Below are positions 37,796 through 47,483 of a stretch of DNA of 64,000 nt, piece after piece. The notes under the pieces are model-generated. The model was given only the letters and a program-made list of their open reading frames with translations, was not told where the DNA came from and did not search any database. Made by a program: the position numbers and the translations under genes. The stretch is from Hyphomicrobiaceae bacterium (GTDB lineage: Bacteria; Pseudomonadota; Alphaproteobacteria; Rhizobiales; Hyphomicrobiaceae). The stretch's first letter is position 1; every line of letters starts with the position of its first letter. The stretch spans positions 1 through 64,000 of the forward strand of contig JAEUMD010000011.1 in assembly GCA_016793635.1 (NCBI GenBank), read 5' to 3'.

Positions 37796-38892
37796 GCTGG
37801 TTTGGTCTTGCCACCATCGACCGATACCTGGTCCGCCGGTTCGCCACGGGCATCTTCGGCGCGTTCCTGATCTGCTCCTTGTTGATTTACATGATCGACA
37901 TGGTCGAGCTGCTCCGGCTTTCCGGAAAATACGGCGCGGTCAAGTTGTACCACCTCGCCTGGCTCGCCCTCTTGCGCTTGCCAGCCTACACGGAATTCCT
38001 GGTCGGCTTCGCGGTCCAGGTGGGCTCGATCGGCGCCCTGCTCATGCTCAGCCGCAAGAGCGAGCTCACCATCATGCGCGCGAGCGGGATGTCGGTCTGG
38101 CGCTTCCTTCGCCCCGCCATGCTTGTTGCGTTGCTTATCGGTGTCGTGAGCACCGCCATCTATAATCCGATGGCCGCCTGGGCCAGAACGGAGGGCGAAC
38201 AGTTCTACGCGGAGCTTTTCGGGCGCGAGACGAACCTGCTCGGCAGCGACAACAAGCAATCTTGGCTCAGGCAGGATGGTCTCGACGGTCAATCCGTGAT
38301 CGGAGCTGCGGCCGCCGCTGACCGCGGGCTGAAGCTCACGACCGTGACGGCGTTCGTCTACGACCGAGCCGGACGCTTCGTCGAGAGGGTCGACGCACGC
38401 GCTGGAAACCTCAAGGAAGGCTACTGGGAGCTCGACGGAGTCTGGGTCACGAGGCCGGGAGAAGAGCCACAAGCCTACGGGTCCTATCTGCTCTCGACGT
38501 ACCTATCTCCGGAGCGCGTGGCGGACGCCCTCGGCAGCGTTTACGCGGTCTCTTTCTGGGAACTGCCGGCTTTGATCGAAGTCGCTGAAAAAGCGGCGCT
38601 TTCTACCACGCGTCTCGCGCTGCAATACGAGGCTCTGCTAGCCCGCCCGCTGCTCTGCGTGGCGATGGTGCTTTTGGCGGCCACTGTGTCGCTAAAGTCA
38701 TTCCGGTCAGGCGGCATCCAGACTATGGTCGTCTCGGGAATGGTTGGGGGATTTGGCTTCTTCTTGCTGGCTGAGGTTTCCAGACAACTCGGGTCTGCCG
38801 GTCTGGCGCCCGTTTGGGCGGCGGTTTGGCTGCCGATTTGCCTGGCAATTCTCGTCTCACTGACTGTGCTGATGCACCAGGAGGACGGCTGA
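37792..38892 (+). CDS. lptG: LPS export ABC transporter permease LptG
   Basis: A 366-residue partner of LptF with the same six-segment plus jellyroll layout. IDRYLVRRFATGIFGAF opens the protein, and SRKSELTIMRASGMSVWRFLRP is the coupling-helix region. It is coupled to lptF by ATGA. lptD begins immediately after the stop, so the three transport genes form an operon. Confidence 0.94.
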   Translation: MSWFGLATIDRYLVRRFATGIFGAFLICSLLIYMIDMVELLRLSGKYGAVKLYHLAWLALLRLPAYTEFLVGFAVQVGSIGALLMLSRKSELTIMRASGMSVWRFLRPAMLVALLIGVVSTAIYNPMAAWARTEGEQFYAELFGRETNLLGSDNKQSWLRQDGLDGQSVIGAAAAADRGLKLTTVTAFVYDRAGRFVERVDARAGNLKEGYWELDGVWVTRPGEEPQAYGSYLLSTYLSPERVADALGSVYAVSFWELPALIEVAEKAALSTTRLALQYEALLARPLLCVAMVLLAATVSLKSFRSGGIQTMVVSGMVGGFGFFLLAEVSRQLGSAGLAPVWAAVWLPICLAILVSLTVLMHQEDG

Positions 38893-41388
38893 GTGATGCG
38901 TCGTGCGCGACCGATTGAGGGTTGCGAAGACCGCGGCAGGGACCTTGAGCGCTCGACTGAGCGTGCGGGGGCTCGGGTTGCGGCTGCGACGTATTTTGCC
39001 CGCATGCCGGTAATTTCTGCGGGCCGCCTCGCCGCTGCAGTCCTTTCGCTCATCGCCCTCTCGTTTGGCGGCACTGTCCCGGGCGCCCTTGCTGCGGGCG
39101 CGAAGACGTACAGCAGCTCCGAGGACGTGGCGACGTCGAAGAAGGCGTTTCCGAGCGCCAAGGGCGGCATGTTCGGCAAGCTCAAGGCGCCGGACAAAAC
39201 TCAGCCCCTCTATCTTCAGGGCGATCAGCTCGTCTACGACAATGCCGGCACCAGCGTCACCGCGCGCGGCAATGTCGAGATCAACTACTCGGACTACGTG
39301 CTGACCGCCGACGAGGTGATCTACGACCAGTCGGCGCAGACTTTGACGGCTGTCGGCAACGTCGTGCTCAAGGAGCCGAACGGGAATGTCATCCGCGCCG
39401 ATCGCTACACGCTGACGGACGACTTCCGCGATGGCTTCGTGCAGTCGCTGAGCGTTGTCGCGCGCGATGATACGCGCATCGCTGCGGAGCGCGCGATCCG
39501 CCGCGAGGGCAACGTCACCGAGTTCGTCAACGGCAAGTTTACGCCGTGCAAGAGCGAGGGCGGAATGCCGCCGCTCTGGTGCATCAGTGCGAACCGCGTC
39601 ATCCACGACCAGCAGGCCGCGACGGTAACTTATCAGGACGCGCAGTTCGAGCTGTTCGGCCAGCCGATCTTCTACCTCCCCTATTTCGAGCACGCCGACC
39701 CCTCGGTGAAGCGCAAGACCGGCCTGTTGCCGCCGAGCTTCGGCGTGTCGAGCAGCAGCCTCGGCTTCTATACCGAGGTGCCGTACTACTTCGCGCTGTC
39801 TCCGAGCTTCGACTTCCTGTTCCATCCGATGTACTCGGCCAAACAGGGGGTGATGTGGCAGGGCGAGTGGCGTCACCGCCTCGCCAACGGCTCGTACTCG
39901 GTGAAGTTCGCGGCGATCGACCAGGACATCAGCTCGTTGCCGTCCACCACGAACAACCGGGCCGATCTCGAGGGCTGGCGCGGCTCGATCCAGACGCGCG
40001 GCAAGTTCTCACTCGGAAGCTGGTGGCATCTCGGCTGGGATGCGACGCTCGAGAGCGACGATACCTTCCGCCGCTTCTACAAGCTCGACAGCGTGCTGCT
40101 GACGGACCGCATCAACGAGGCCTATCTCGAGGGCATCTCCGAGCGCAACTACACGAGCATCCGCCTCTATCACCTCGGCGGCCTGACCTTCGCCGACGAT
40201 TCCGACACGTCGAACGCGCTCGTGCACCCGGTCATCGACCACAACTACGTTTTCGCCGAGCCGGTCCTCGGCGGTGAGCTGCGTTGGAATTCCAACGTTC
40301 TGAGTTTGTCGCGCGACGGCGATTTCCTCGACGCGGGCAACAACAAGATCAACGTCCACCACGACCTGACCCGCGCGGTGACGGAGCTCAAGTGGCGCCG
40401 GCAGATGACCGACGCCATCGGCATCAGCTACACCCCGTTCGCCAACGTCCGGGCCGACGCCTACAGCTACGGCGGCTACAATCAGGCATCGACGACGGTT
40501 GACGAGAGCACCAGCTTCCTGCGTGGCGTCGCGGCCGGCGGCGCGACGGTCAGCTATCCGTGGGTGGCGGCGAGCGCCGGCGGTTCGCATGTGATCGAAC
40601 CGATCGGTCAGATTATTGTCCGCCAGGCCAAGGTTCAGCAGACACAGCTCCCCGTCGAGGATGCGCGAAGCCTCATCTTCGACGATACGACGCTGTTCGA
40701 GGTCGACAAGTTCTCCGGTTACGATCGCATCGAGACGGGTACGCGCGCCAACGTCGGCCTGCAGTATACGTTCCAGGCGAATAGCGGTGGCTACGCACGC
40801 TTCGTCGCGGGTCAGAGCTTCCATCTTGCCGGCAACAACCCGTTCCAGAATCCGGGCATCAACTTCGACGGCCGCGAGAATTACTCCTCGTCCAGCGGCC
40901 TCGAGACGAGCCGGTCGGATTACGTGCTCGGCGCATACCTCTCGCCGTCGACCATCTTCCGCATCATCGGACAGGCGCGTTTCGACGAGGATACGCTGAG
41001 CATGCGCCGTACCGATCTCGCGGCTCAGTTCGATATCGGCCCGGCGTTCGCCTCGGCGAGCTACACCTTCGCGGCGTTCGATCCTCAGTTGCTCGACGAC
41101 GACCAGCAGGAAGTCACCGGCCAGCTCGGCTTCCGCCTCACCGAGCACTGGAGCGTGCTCGGCCAGATGCGTTACGACATCGACGACCGCCAACGCCTGA
41201 CGGACGCCATCCAGGTCAAGTACTCGGACGAGTGCTTCGTGCTGACGGCAACGTACCAGGAGACGTTCATCACCGACGTGCAGCGCGATCTGGTTCCGGA
41301 CCGCACGGTCATGCTGAACTTCCAGTTCAAGCACCTCGGCGGATACCAGTATAAGACCGACGCTCTGCTCGGGTTCGGACCGGAATAA
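38893..41388 (+). CDS. lptD: LPS-assembly protein LptD
   Basis: The outer-membrane beta-barrel that inserts lipopolysaccharide into the outer leaflet. The frame has a signal peptide at residues 38-66 (MPVISAGRLAAAVLSLIAL... to ALAA). The LptA-like N-terminal domain covers about 95-250 with LYLQGDQLVYDNAGTSVTARGNVEINY. The barrel then runs to the C-terminal FQFKHLGGYQYKTDALLGFGPE region. Cysteines near 217 and 229 are candidates for the disulfides LptD needs. The start is unclear: GTG 38893 and ATG 38896 abut lptG, while ATG 39004 gives the best signal peptide. Confidence 0.92.
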   Translation: MMRRARPIEGCEDRGRDLERSTERAGARVAAATYFARMPVISAGRLAAAVLSLIALSFGGTVPGALAAGAKTYSSSEDVATSKKAFPSAKGGMFGKLKAPDKTQPLYLQGDQLVYDNAGTSVTARGNVEINYSDYVLTADEVIYDQSAQTLTAVGNVVLKEPNGNVIRADRYTLTDDFRDGFVQSLSVVARDDTRIAAERAIRREGNVTEFVNGKFTPCKSEGGMPPLWCISANRVIHDQQAATVTYQDAQFELFGQPIFYLPYFEHADPSVKRKTGLLPPSFGVSSSSLGFYTEVPYYFALSPSFDFLFHPMYSAKQGVMWQGEWRHRLANGSYSVKFAAIDQDISSLPSTTNNRADLEGWRGSIQTRGKFSLGSWWHLGWDATLESDDTFRRFYKLDSVLLTDRINEAYLEGISERNYTSIRLYHLGGLTFADDSDTSNALVHPVIDHNYVFAEPVLGGELRWNSNVLSLSRDGDFLDAGNNKINVHHDLTRAVTELKWRRQMTDAIGISYTPFANVRADAYSYGGYNQASTTVDESTSFLRGVAAGGATVSYPWVAASAGGSHVIEPIGQIIVRQAKVQQTQLPVEDARSLIFDDTTLFEVDKFSGYDRIETGTRANVGLQYTFQANSGGYARFVAGQSFHLAGNNPFQNPGINFDGRENYSSSSGLETSRSDYVLGAYLSPSTIFRIIGQARFDEDTLSMRRTDLAAQFDIGPAFASASYTFAAFDPQLLDDDQQEVTGQLGFRLTEHWSVLGQMRYDIDDRQRLTDAIQVKYSDECFVLTATYQETFITDVQRDLVPDRTVMLNFQFKHLGGYQYKTDALLGFGPE

Positions 41389-41800
41389 AGAGGCGCCAGC
41401 CGAGCTGGTTCTTTCCGTTCCACTGTTTCTCCGCCCCATGCCGGAGTGCCATGTCACGGGCGCACGACGTCGGCCATCGCGGCACCGTGCGATCGACGAG
41501 AGGCCCAGTCGTGTCCTCGCCTTTGCCGGGAACCGTGCAAAGGCCGCGGGCTGACACGCCGCTGGTACTCCGCGGCGCCTCCGGCAGACCTGGGGTTGCC
41601 TTCGGCTCGTCAAGGTTCGTGTGGATAACCGATACTGCGAATCTGGCGTACATCCGGCGCCGGGGCCGCGGAACGAGCCGTAGAGCGCTGTTCCGCCACG
41701 CGTAAAGACCGCGGCGGGCGTTCCGGCCAAATTCACTTCGCCAGAGCATGCCGGCGCCGGGATGCTCCGCGCCGCTCCTCGCGGAGTAACATGAGATCCC
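41389..41800. promoter_or_regulatory. lptD-surA intergenic region with two alternative hairpins
   Basis: A 412-nt gap with no credible gene. Two inverted repeats lie near its right end. GAGCAT-G-CCGGCGCCGG-G-ATGCTC is at 41744-41767. CTCCGCG (41765-41771) pairs with CGCGGAG (41780-41786). They share 41765-41767, so both cannot form fully at once, and the second would bury the GGAG at 41783-41786. This suggests control of surA translation, by inference only. Confidence 0.5.
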
Positions 41801-43087
41801 ATGCGAGTCGCACCGACACCGACAGGAATTCGATACATGCCGCCGATCGCGCCGTCCGCCGGGACGTTCTCTGGACCGTCTGCAACCGCCCTTGCGCGTG
41901 CGATGCGTGCCCGCCGCGCTGCCTGCGCCTTGGCGATGGCTTTGCTCGGCGGCTTGGCGCTCACGGCCCCGGCCCCTGCGGAATCGAGCAACCAGATCCT
42001 CGTGCTGGTCAACGACGAGCCGATAACCGCCTACGAGATGGAGCAGCGCCAGCGTCTCATCGGCCTCAGCGCCGATGTCGGCAGCTACATCCGTGACAAT
42101 GCCAAGAAGCGCTGGGAGTCGATCGTCAAAAATCCCAAGATCAACGAGGAATTCCGTGCCTTCGCCGTCAAGCGCAACCCGAAGTCGAAGGAGGACCTGC
42201 AGAAGATCCAGCAGGAGTTCGTCAAGGGCAAGCAGAAGGTGATGATGGATCAGCTTCAGCAGGAGGCCCGCTCGCGCGCGCTCAAGGGCACCGACAAAAT
42301 GGCGCTCAAGGAGCTCGTCGAGGAGCGGCTGAAACTGCAGGAGGCGAAGCGCAACAACGTCCTCGCCACCGACGAGCAGATCTCGAAGATCATCACCGGC
42401 ATCGCCTCGCGCAACAAGATGAACGAGGAGCAGTTCGCCAAGCATCTCGCTGGCATGGGCGTCGACATCTCGACGATGAAGCAGCGCTTCCGTGCTTCGA
42501 TCTCGTGGAACGAGGTCGTCCGCCGCCGCTTCGGCTATCAGATCTCGATCACCGAGCGCGACGTAGAGCGCTTTGTCGACCAGGAGGCAACGGTCGACGA
42601 CGGCAGCGCGGGGACGGAGGTCTCGGTGCAGCGCGTGGTGCTGGCAGCGACATCGCTCGACCAGAAGGCTATGGCTGAGCGCCTCGCCGTTGCCGAGCAG
42701 ATCCGGCAGAAATTCGCTGGATGCAAGAGCACCGAGAAGGTCGCCAAGAGTTTCGGCGCCACGTTCGAGGATCTGGGCTCGCGCTCCGCCGGTAGCATTC
42801 CCGACCCGGCGCGCACGATGCTGCTCGGCGCGAAGGAAGGTCAGATGATTCCGCCGAACGTCGGAGCCGACGGTGTCGAGATGTGGGTGCTGTGCGGACG
42901 CAAACAGTCGGCGAGCGCCGGCAAGACGGGGGCGCCCGGCGCCGGTGGCGGGGCACCGTCGGAAAAGGACGAGCGGCGCCAGAAGGAGCTCGAGATCCTT
43001 GCCAAACGTCATATGAAAGACTTGCGGCAGGATGCGACGATCGACTGCCGCGCCGATGCCAAGAGCGGGCTCTGCCAAGCGCTCTGA
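41801..43087 (+). CDS. surA: SurA-like periplasmic chaperone
   Basis: A protein of up to 428 residues placed, like SurA, just after lptD. A signal peptide is seen at about residues 35-60 (MRARRAACALAMALLGGLAL then APAPAE). The mature start SNQILVLVNDEPITAYEMEQRQRLI is the SurA N-domain signature. The later parvulin-like region (about 265-365) is divergent, lacks an obvious catalytic set and contains two cysteines, so isomerase activity is doubtful. SurA escorts barrel proteins, including LptD, through the periplasm. ATGs at 41837 and 41903 are possible starts. Confidence 0.85.
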   Translation: MRVAPTPTGIRYMPPIAPSAGTFSGPSATALARAMRARRAACALAMALLGGLALTAPAPAESSNQILVLVNDEPITAYEMEQRQRLIGLSADVGSYIRDNAKKRWESIVKNPKINEEFRAFAVKRNPKSKEDLQKIQQEFVKGKQKVMMDQLQQEARSRALKGTDKMALKELVEERLKLQEAKRNNVLATDEQISKIITGIASRNKMNEEQFAKHLAGMGVDISTMKQRFRASISWNEVVRRRFGYQISITERDVERFVDQEATVDDGSAGTEVSVQRVVLAATSLDQKAMAERLAVAEQIRQKFAGCKSTEKVAKSFGATFEDLGSRSAGSIPDPARTMLLGAKEGQMIPPNVGADGVEMWVLCGRKQSASAGKTGAPGAGGGAPSEKDERRQKELEILAKRHMKDLRQDATIDCRADAKSGLCQAL

Positions 43088-43337
43088 GGGACGAGCCAAG
43101 CCCAGGTCGGCCGCTTTGCAAAAAAGAGCTGCGCCCGGCTAGATCGACAGGCCCATGGCGCCCGTTCGCCCACGCGCAGGTCGCAAAGGGTGCTATCACC
43201 GTGATGGAAACCGCGTTCGCGATCCATCGAAGCAACCGATAGCAGTCCTGACGATGTTCGGGCTATCGAACTCGCTTTCCATGCGGGCGCGGAACGCTCG
43301 GATCTCGATAGATCACACCCCAGGACAAGAACGCACG

Positions 43338-44384
43338 ATGGCACCGGGCGTATTGCCACCGCTGGCCGTGACCATGGGAGATCCCGCGGGGATCGGACCC
43401 GAGATCGCGCTCGCCGCATGGCTGCGGCGCGACGTGGAGCACTTGGCGCCGTTCGCCATCCTCGGCGATGCGCAGATGTTGTCGGCGCGCGCAGGGCTCC
43501 TCGGCCTTGAAATTCCAATCGCGCGGATCGGGCGGTTCGAAGAGGCCGCGACGACGTTCGCCCGCTCAGTTCCCGTCCTCGACGTGCCACTCGCAACGCC
43601 TGCGGCGCCGGGGCGGCCCGACGCTGCGAATGGCCCGGCGGTCATTGCTGCCATCGAGCGCGCCGTCGCCGCCACTCACGCAGGGGAAGCCGCGGCCGTC
43701 GTCACCAACCCGATCGCCAAGAGCGTGCTGTATGCCGCGGGCTTCCGCCATCCAGGGCACACCGAGTTCCTCGCCGATCTCGCGCTGCGCCACTGGCCGG
43801 ACGAACCGGCCGAGCCCGTCATGATGATCGCCTCAGATCTCCTGCGCGTCGTGCCGTTGACGATCCACATCGCGCTCGCCCGCGTTCCGGGCGCCATCTC
43901 GACCGCATCGATCGTCAAGACGGCGCGGATCATGGCGGCGGCCCTCGACCGGGACTTCGGCATCGCGCAGCCGCGCATCGCGATTGCCGGCCTCAATCCG
44001 CACGCTGGCGAAGATGGAAGCATGGGGCTCGAAGATCGCGACATCGTCGCTCCAGCGGTCGCCGAGCTCCGCGCCGAAGGTCTCGCCATTACCGGCCCCC
44101 ACCCGGCCGACACGCTGTTTCATGCCGCACGCCGGGCGACCTACGACGCGGTGCTGTGCATGTATCATGACCAGGCGCTCATACCGGTGAAGACGCTGGC
44201 GTTCGATACCGGCGTGAACGTGACGCTGGGTCTCCCGTTCGTTCGAACCTCGCCCGACCACGGCACCGCATTTGATATCGCCGGACGCGGCGTCGCCTCG
44301 CCGTCGAGCCTGATCGCGGCATTGCGGTTGGCGGCCTCGATGGCAGAGCGCCGGTGCGGTCGAAGCCGGGTCGCTCGCTCATGA
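43338..44384 (+). CDS. pdxA: 4-hydroxythreonine-4-phosphate dehydrogenase
   Basis: A 348-residue enzyme of pyridoxal phosphate synthesis through deoxyxylulose 5-phosphate. The N-terminal [42 protein letters not shown] and [13 protein letters not shown] motifs are all present, as are the metal-binding histidines in them and in [13 protein letters not shown]. The ATG at 43338 gives the family length; a longer frame to 43155 lacks homology. The stop overlaps rsmA by ATGA. Confidence 0.95.
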   Translation: MAPGVLPPLAVTMGDPAGIGPEIALAAWLRRDVEHLAPFAILGDAQMLSARAGLLGLEIPIARIGRFEEAATTFARSVPVLDVPLATPAAPGRPDAANGPAVIAAIERAVAATHAGEAAAVVTNPIAKSVLYAAGFRHPGHTEFLADLALRHWPDEPAEPVMMIASDLLRVVPLTIHIALARVPGAISTASIVKTARIMAAALDRDFGIAQPRIAIAGLNPHAGEDGSMGLEDRDIVAPAVAELRAEGLAITGPHPADTLFHAARRATYDAVLCMYHDQALIPVKTLAFDTGVNVTLGLPFVRTSPDHGTAFDIAGRGVASPSSLIAALRLAASMAERRCGRSRVARS

Positions 44385-45274
44385 GTGCATCGGAGAACGA
44401 GCACGACACGGCGCCGACAGGCGCGAGCCCGGACGGCTTGCCGCCGCTTCGCGACGTCATCCGCACGTACGAACTCGCGCCAAAGAAGAGCCTCGGACAG
44501 AACTTTCTTCTCGATCTCAACCTGACACGGAAAATCGCGCGCGCCGCGGGTCCGCTCGACGGTCGCACCGTGGTCGAGATCGGGCCTGGACCGGGCGGGC
44601 TGACCCGCGCGCTGCTGCTCGAGCGGGCTGCCCGCGTCATTGCCGTCGAACGCGACGACCGCGCAGTCATGGCACTCGGCGACGTCGAGCGGCGCTATCC
44701 CGGCCGCCTCGACGTGATCGGTGCCGATGCCCTCGCCATCGACTGGCCGGGCGAGTTGCATCGACGCGAAATCACCGACAAAGCGATCATCGCCGCCAAC
44801 CTTCCTTACAACATCGCCACCCTGCTGCTGGTCGGTTGGCTGGAGACGGAGCCCTGGCCACCGTGGTTCTCGGCGATGTTGCTGATGTTCCAGAAGGAGG
44901 TGGCGGAGCGCATCGTCGCCGCACCTGGGACCAAGGCTTATGGGCGGCTCGCCGTCATCGCGCAGTGGCGCTGCGCGGCGCGGATCGTCATGACGCTGCC
45001 GCCTCAAGCCTTCACGCCGCCGCCGAAGGTTTCGTCTGCCATCGTCGAGCTCGTCCCGCGCGAGACGCCGCAGCCATTTTGCTCCGTCAAGACGCTTGGC
45101 CGGGTCACGGCTGCCGCCTTTGGCCAGCGCCGCAAGATGCTGCGCCAGAGCCTCAAGGCGCTGACGCCGATGCCGGAGCTGCTGCTGGCGAAGGCCGGCA
45201 TCTCGCCCGAGGAGCGCGCCGAGCGCCTGACGGTGGAGCAGTTCGCGCTGCTCGCCTCGCTGGTCGACAGCTGA
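44381..45274 (+). CDS. rsmA: 16S rRNA dimethyladenosine methyltransferase RsmA (KsgA)
   Basis: A 297-residue enzyme that dimethylates two adjacent adenosines in the 3' hairpin of 16S rRNA late in 30S assembly. [18 protein letters not shown], the SAM loop [15 protein letters not shown] and the catalytic NLPYN motif are visible, with a C-terminal helical domain [13 protein letters not shown]. It is coupled to pdxA. The gene is convergent with the transporter gene, leaving 37 nt. Confidence 0.95.
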   Translation: MSASENEHDTAPTGASPDGLPPLRDVIRTYELAPKKSLGQNFLLDLNLTRKIARAAGPLDGRTVVEIGPGPGGLTRALLLERAARVIAVERDDRAVMALGDVERRYPGRLDVIGADALAIDWPGELHRREITDKAIIAANLPYNIATLLLVGWLETEPWPPWFSAMLLMFQKEVAERIVAAPGTKAYGRLAVIAQWRCAARIVMTLPPQAFTPPPKVSSAIVELVPRETPQPFCSVKTLGRVTAAAFGQRRKMLRQSLKALTPMPELLLAKAGISPEERAERLTVEQFALLASLVDS

Positions 45275-45311
45275 ATCTCCGGCCGCTCGTCGGAGTGGGC
45301 GCAACGTCTGC

Positions 45312-46709
45312 TTACGGCGAAGTCGCCTCGATGGCGCTCGCTGTCGCCTCGTCGACCATCGTTTCGAGATTCGTCGACTTGGTCTCCTTGCTCAGCAGCA
45401 GCGCGATCAACGTGAGGCTGGCGAGGAACGAGAGATAGTACCCGACCGCGCCGGCGCCATGGTTGAGCACGATCCACGTCGCCGCGAAGGGCGTCAGCGC
45501 CGCGCCGATGATCGACGCCATGTTGTAGGAGATTCCCGAGCCCGTATAGCGCGTGTTGGTTGGGAACAACTCCGGCAGCAGCGCCGACATGGGCCCGAAC
45601 GTGAGCCCGGTCAGAATCATGCCCGTGCTGAGGAACGCCAGCATCCGGCCGCGATTGGCGTCGGCTCCCGATCCCATTGCACCGGGATCGAGGAAGGCGC
45701 CGAAGCTGAAGCCGAAACCGATGATGGCGAGGGTCACCAGGATCAGGAATTTGCGCCGTCCGAGATGATCGGCGAGATGCCCGGCGACGGGAATGAACAA
45801 AGCGAAAAGCACCACCGAGATGAGCTGGAGCACGAGGAAGTCGCGGTAGCTGATGCCAAGGAAGCCGAGCTCCACTTTGCCGATCGCATAGGAAAGAATC
45901 CACGTCGTCATCAGGTAGAACAGGCCGTAGGTCGCCACCATCGCGAACGTGCCGATTACGAGCTCGCGCGTGTGCGAGCGGATGACGTGCAGAAGGGGTG
46001 ATTTCAGTTTCTCGCCGCGCTCGACCGCGCGCGCGAAGACCGGCGTCTCATGCAGACGAATGCGCACGTAGAGCCCGACCAGCACCATCACGATCGACAG
46101 CAGGAAGGGAACGCGCCAGCCCCAGACGAGGAAATGATCTCCCGTTTGCGCCGAAATGGAGTTAAAGCCGAATAGTACGGTGAGGGCGAGGAAGAAGCCG
46201 TTGGCGAGGATGAAACCGAACGGCGCGCCAAGCTGTGGCCACATGGCAGCGCGGGCTCTTTTCCCCGGCTCGGCCGTCTCGAGCGCGAGCAGCGCTGCAC
46301 CCGACCATTCTCCGCCGAGCCCGAGCCCTTGGCAGAACCGAAGCACCGTCAGCATCGCCGGGGCAAAGAGCCCGATCTGGTGGTAGGTCGGCAGCAGGCC
46401 GATGAGGAACGTGGCGAGCCCCATCAGGAGCAGTGAGCCGACGAGTGTCGCCTTGCGCCCCGCGCGGTCGCCGAAATGTCCGAACAGGATCGAGCCGATC
46501 GGCCGCGCGACGAAGGCGACGCCGAACGTCGCCATCGAAGCGAGCAGCGCCGCGGTGCCCTCGCCCTTGGGGAAGAACAGAAGCGGGAATACGGAGACGG
46601 CAGCCGTCGCGTAGATGTAGAAATCGTAGAATTCGATGGTCGTGCCGACCACGCTCGCGAAGACGATGCGACGCCGCTCGGCGGCGCTCAATGGCGCGGG
46701 CTGACCCAT
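45312..46709 (-). CDS. MFS transporter, metabolite:H+ symporter (MHS) type
   Basis: A 465-residue 12-helix permease. The MHS pattern is clear: a start with SVVGTTIEFYDFYIYATAA, RPIGSILFGHFGDRAGRKATL between helices 2 and 3, GLGLGGEWSGAALLALE in helix 4-5, and HLADHLGRRKFL in the second half. Relatives carry alpha-ketoglutarate, shikimate, citrate or osmolytes; the substrate here cannot be told. The ATG at 46709 has GGGGGA in front. It interrupts the usual rsmA-gmk neighbourhood. Confidence 0.9.
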   Translation of the reverse strand: MGQPAPLSAAERRRIVFASVVGTTIEFYDFYIYATAAVSVFPLLFFPKGEGTAALLASMATFGVAFVARPIGSILFGHFGDRAGRKATLVGSLLLMGLATFLIGLLPTYHQIGLFAPAMLTVLRFCQGLGLGGEWSGAALLALETAEPGKRARAAMWPQLGAPFGFILANGFFLALTVLFGFNSISAQTGDHFLVWGWRVPFLLSIVMVLVGLYVRIRLHETPVFARAVERGEKLKSPLLHVIRSHTRELVIGTFAMVATYGLFYLMTTWILSYAIGKVELGFLGISYRDFLVLQLISVVLFALFIPVAGHLADHLGRRKFLILVTLAIIGFGFSFGAFLDPGAMGSGADANRGRMLAFLSTGMILTGLTFGPMSALLPELFPTNTRYTGSGISYNMASIIGAALTPFAATWIVLNHGAGAVGYYLSFLASLTLIALLLSKETKSTNLETMVDEATASAIEATSP

Positions 46710-46824
46710 CGAAATCCCCCTCCAGCCGTGCAGCCGGCGACCTGAATTCGAATGGTGCCTCCCCCGAGGCTGACCAGCGCGGCATCCGACAGGTGTCGCG
46801 CGGCGGCGAGCAGCCGTCAAGGAG

Positions 46825-47481
46825 CTACCTGAGGATCGGCAGCCCGGCGTCGATGCGCGCGACGAACTGCTCGGCGTCGAACAGGTAGCCTTCTTGCTTC
46901 GGCTCCGGCCATACGGCACGCGCGGTGGCGGCCTCGTCGTTCAACGGCGCGACCTTGTGTCCTGACACCTCGAAGCCGCCGAGCGGCACGCACGTGCCAA
47001 CTCCGAAGTCCATCACCGCACCGTCTCCCACTTCGGCGGCGATGTCGCAGCCGATGAACAGGCGCGTGCTAAGGCCGCCGCACACGACGAGCGAGGAATC
47101 GTGGAACCCGGTGATGATCGCTTCGCGCGCCTCGACGTCACCATCGATGAAGACACATTTGCCGTATTCGCCGATCAGCCGGTTGCACGTCACGTTACCG
47201 AGGACGATGAAGAGGCCGCCCTCCTCGATGCCGGGATTGCGCAAGTCGAGATTGCCCGCGACGTCGAGCTGGCCGTCGATCAGCGTGCAATACGCGGGTG
47301 CTTGGAGCGAACCTGCGAGCTCGAGGTCACCGTGGTGCACCGCCGCGTCGAACGCGATCCAATGATCGAACGACATGAAGCGGCGGATCTGCGCGGCGAG
47401 ACGTTCCGACGATGACGCCGCGAGCATCGCATGGAACTCGGCAAGCGTCGCTTTCCGGAACCCCTGCGCGCTTGACGACAT
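46825..47481 (-). CDS. Hypothetical protein, possible parallel beta-helix
   Basis: A 218-residue protein that I do not recognise. After a helical start (residues 1-40), about residues 50-160 show repeated short strands with Gly-Asp or Gly-Gly turns: GDLELAGSL, DGQLDVAGNLDL, LGNVTCNRLI, DGDVEAREAI, CGGLSTRLFI. This resembles bactofilin or other right-handed beta-helix proteins. There is no signal peptide. It starts 2 nt after gmk, so it is cotranscribed with it. Function unknown. Confidence 0.7.
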   Translation of the reverse strand: MSSSAQGFRKATLAEFHAMLAASSSERLAAQIRRFMSFDHWIAFDAAVHHGDLELAGSLQAPAYCTLIDGQLDVAGNLDLRNPGIEEGGLFIVLGNVTCNRLIGEYGKCVFIDGDVEAREAIITGFHDSSLVVCGGLSTRLFIGCDIAAEVGDGAVMDFGVGTCVPLGGFEVSGHKVAPLNDEAATARAVWPEPKQEGYLFDAEQFVARIDAGLPILR

Positions 47482-47483
47482 GC

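Noticed and set aside
41446-41705. Small open frames in the lptD-surA gap
   Set aside because: No ribosome binding site and no conserved-looking sequence; treated as non-coding.
40009-42012. A 667-codon minus-strand open frame opposite lptD
   Set aside because: It overlaps lptD and the surA leader, shows no protein motifs and has shadow composition.
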